From a virus: a DNA stretch of 64,000 nt. The stretch covers positions 1 to 64,000 of the IMG/VR virus record IMGVR_UViG_3300008108_000042, one strand, 5' to 3'. Shown here piece after piece: positions 62,407 through 64,000 of the stretch. How positions within the stretch are numbered: the stretch's first letter is position 1; each line of letters starts with the position of its first letter. Both the position numbers and the translations under genes were made by a program. A model generated the notes under the pieces. It did no database searches. It was not told where the DNA came from and saw nothing but the letters and a program-made list of their open reading frames with translations.

Positions 62407-63636
62407 TCAGCGGGTTGCCACACTGATAGCAGGCAGACCTTGCACGAAGATGGTGTCAACAACCCCTTGCAATCTCTTGGCAATAGCACTACCATAGTTG
62501 GTGAACACTGGCACGATCACACTACCAAACTGTTTGCGATACAGATGACATGCACCTGCAGGAATACGACCAGCAGCAATATCCTTGGCATCATCTTTGT
62601 CCATACGGATAACACGACCGACAGTTTGTGCCATCTCGATGATAGGCATTTGACGCAACATGATGCAGTTGGTGAGACCAGGAACGTTGATACCTTCGGA
62701 AAGAATACTATAGTGAAGGAGCACAAACTTCTTGGATTTGTCTTTGCCCCACTCAGTCAGAGTGTCAAAGAACTTCTCACGATTGACCTTGGTACGATTA
62801 ACATAGGCACCGTGCTTAGAAGTGATGTGAAGGATGCCAAATCCACGCTCTTCAAGTTCCCTAAGAATGTCAGAGTTAGTGAGCATGTTCCACATCACTT
62901 TGGTGCTGGGAGCAGCAACGAGCACCTTAGGATTGCCCTCCAGAGTGTCAAGAATGTCAACAATCATGTTACGATCTGCCTCAGCAGCAGTACGCTTATC
63001 ACGGGTGATGTCTACTTTGTAGGTATCAACTTGTGGAGGAATGATGCAACCAGTGTCAATCAGTTCTTTAGCAGCAACGTTGTGAATAATGTTGCCGTAG
63101 ATGCTAACGTTGTTCATGCCGTTAGCATTAGGATTGGTATGATGTTTGGGAGTTGCAGTGAAGAAATACTTGCTATCTGCAGACATCGAAGTAGCAGCAA
63201 CAGCAATAAAGTGAGACTTTTGAGTAGAATTGTGTGCCTCGTCGAAGTATGCTACATCAACATTCACACCAGCATCAACAACACGACCCAGAGAATGATA
63301 GGTAGTGAAGATGATACGATTGGTGCCTGCATGTTGAGTAACCCAATCCGCAATCTTGTCGGATTTGGTAGTAGAATAGTGATGTGTCTCACCACTATGA
63401 ACGTGCATCACATTTGCAGAGGTGATAAACTCAAGAAACTCTGCAGAGAGTTGCTCAGCAAGCAGAATACGAGGTGCTACAACAACAGCAACCTGACCAG
63501 GATTCTGCACAAAACGTTGCAGCAAGTTCATGATCATAACAAGAGTTTTCCCACCACCAGTAGGAAAAATAATTTGCCCAATATCGTGCTGGTTCATTGC
63601 ATCGAGAGCACGAGATTGATGTAGACGTAATTTCAT
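62407..63636 (-). CDS. Superfamily II DNA/RNA helicase
   Basis: A 409-aa protein if started at MKLRLHQSRALDAM. An upstream ATG at 63652-63654 would lie at the predicted transcription start of P8, so I prefer the internal one. Motifs: Q-like LHQSRALDAM, Walker A PTGGGKT at 25-31, Ia APRILLAEQL, DEAH at 132-135, TATPK at 160-164, and motif VI QTVGRVIRMD near the C-terminus. This is the layout of UvsW/type III restriction-like SF2 helicases. T4 UvsW (503 aa) is longer, with an extra N-terminal domain. A role in recombination or replication restart is likely; phages of this type often carry UvsW separately, so I leave the symbol blank. Confidence 0.88.
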   Translation of the reverse strand: MKLRLHQSRALDAMNQHDIGQIIFPTGGGKTLVMIMNLLQRFVQNPGQVAVVVAPRILLAEQLSAEFLEFITSANVMHVHSGETHHYSTTKSDKIADWVTQHAGTNRIIFTTYHSLGRVVDAGVNVDVAYFDEAHNSTQKSHFIAVAATSMSADSKYFFTATPKHHTNPNANGMNNVSIYGNIIHNVAAKELIDTGCIIPPQVDTYKVDITRDKRTAAEADRNMIVDILDTLEGNPKVLVAAPSTKVMWNMLTNSDILRELEERGFGILHITSKHGAYVNRTKVNREKFFDTLTEWGKDKSKKFVLLHYSILSEGINVPGLTNCIMLRQMPIIEMAQTVGRVIRMDKDDAKDIAAGRIPAGACHLYRKQFGSVIVPVFTNYGSAIAKRLQGVVDTIFVQGLPAISVATR

Positions 63637-63657
63637 AACAAAGTCGATCACCATGTA

Positions 63658-63711
63658 AATATCCCATAAAAAAGAGGGTTTGTCAACCCCCTATTGATCA
63701 GTAAAACTAAT
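63658..63711 (-). promoter_or_regulatory. Early promoter P8 with degenerate upstream box
   Basis: -35 TTGACA (63681-63686), 17-nt spacer, -10 GATATT (63658-63663). The box position (63697-63711) reads ATTAGTTTTACTGAT, a degenerate form that keeps the CTGAT end and the 10-nt distance. The CAATAGGGGG linker is identical to that of P7. Confidence 0.7.
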
Positions 63712-64000
63712 CATCAACATTAAATATCTTTATCAAATCTTGCTTTTCATCATATTTTCCCATTAATTTATCATTTATGCTACACCATTGTAGCAGTTTA
63801 TCCTCACAAAAATATGCTTCTTCTCCATATTTTTGTCTTAGCATTTCTTCGTAACTATCATATGAACTTCGTCTGTACATATAATGACCATACAAATGCG
63901 TTTCTAATCTATGGCAGATTACACACAACTGTTCGCAATTCTTCAACTCTAATTGAAGTTTTTCATATAATTTTTTCTTTTTATTAGGATCGTCTACACG
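63707..64000 (-). CDS. HNH endonuclease-like protein, C-terminal part (gene runs off right edge)
   Basis: The frame is open from the right window edge for 97 codons. LKNCEQLCVICHRLETHLYG is the final part of an HNH zinc-finger domain (C-x2-CH-x3-T). It is followed by a Tyr/Glu-rich tail (MYRRSSYDSYEEMLRQKYGE). The first part of the domain is beyond the edge. It could be a homing endonuclease or a packaging-related HNH protein. Its stop lies in the P8 box. Confidence 0.65.
   Translation of the reverse strand, partial: RVDDPNKKKKLYEKLQLELKNCEQLCVICHRLETHLYGHYMYRRSSYDSYEEMLRQKYGEEAYFCEDKLLQWCSINDKLMGKYDEKQDLIKIFNVDD

Noticed and set aside
62368-63624. 418-codon plus-strand open frame
   Set aside because: Antisense to the SF2 helicase, whose motifs are clear; the plus-strand product is rich in His, Asn, Ser and Thr with no recognisable domain.

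Overview
The window looks like a stretch of a T4-like marine cyanophage genome (Kyanoviridae type, host Synechococcus or Prochlorococcus). The basis is a T4-order run of neck, tail and baseplate genes (gp16, gp15, gp14, gp13 ... gp8 ... gp6, gp25) together with cyanophage-typical extras: YHYH-domain and DUF4815 structural proteins, an Mtd_N-type tail fibre, a DUF7249-like small protein and many tiny overlapping hypothetical genes. The DNA is AT-rich by eye and every gene I support lies on the minus strand, so transcription runs from right (64,000) to left (1). I saw no tRNA, rRNA, CRISPR array or insertion sequence.

Right part (about 55-64 kb): a cluster of mostly tiny genes of early type. 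It holds the end of an HNH-like gene, an SF2 helicase, a ligase-like nucleotidyltransferase with motifs I, III, IV and V, a candidate PD-(D/E)XK nuclease and some 25 small hypothetical proteins, many coupled by ATGA or TGATG overlaps. Gene groups are headed by sigma70-like promoters. Eight of these carry the same 15-nt box exactly 10 bp upstream of the -35 hexamer, and four also share their leader. A cluster of four perfect TTTTCCACA nonamers (DnaA-box-like) lies at 56.0-56.1 kb.

Boundary (about 50-55 kb): a non-coding stretch with a GC-rich hairpin, a signal-peptide protein, two adjacent AbrB-like small proteins, a 2OG-Fe(II) oxygenase-like protein, a 716-aa tail protein, a PAAR-like spike tip, and a one-gene transcription unit (sigma70 promoter plus perfect hairpin terminator) for a 48-aa basic protein.

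Left part (1-50 kb): the late virion module with T4-type late promoter motifs (TATAAATA, GATAAATA). Five giant tail/baseplate proteins (8074, 2404, 2027, 1173 and 716 aa) fill most of it. The 8074-aa ORF sits where T4 gene 7 lies. It is a mosaic of glycine-rich GSGYTS repeats, a YHYH domain, a propeller-like region, two LamG-like domains, a 43-aa repeat array and more than a dozen copies of a ~131-aa cysteine-bearing repeat. Several small modules are shared between the baseplate, tail fibre and neck proteins, which suggests a common toolkit shuffled among virion genes.
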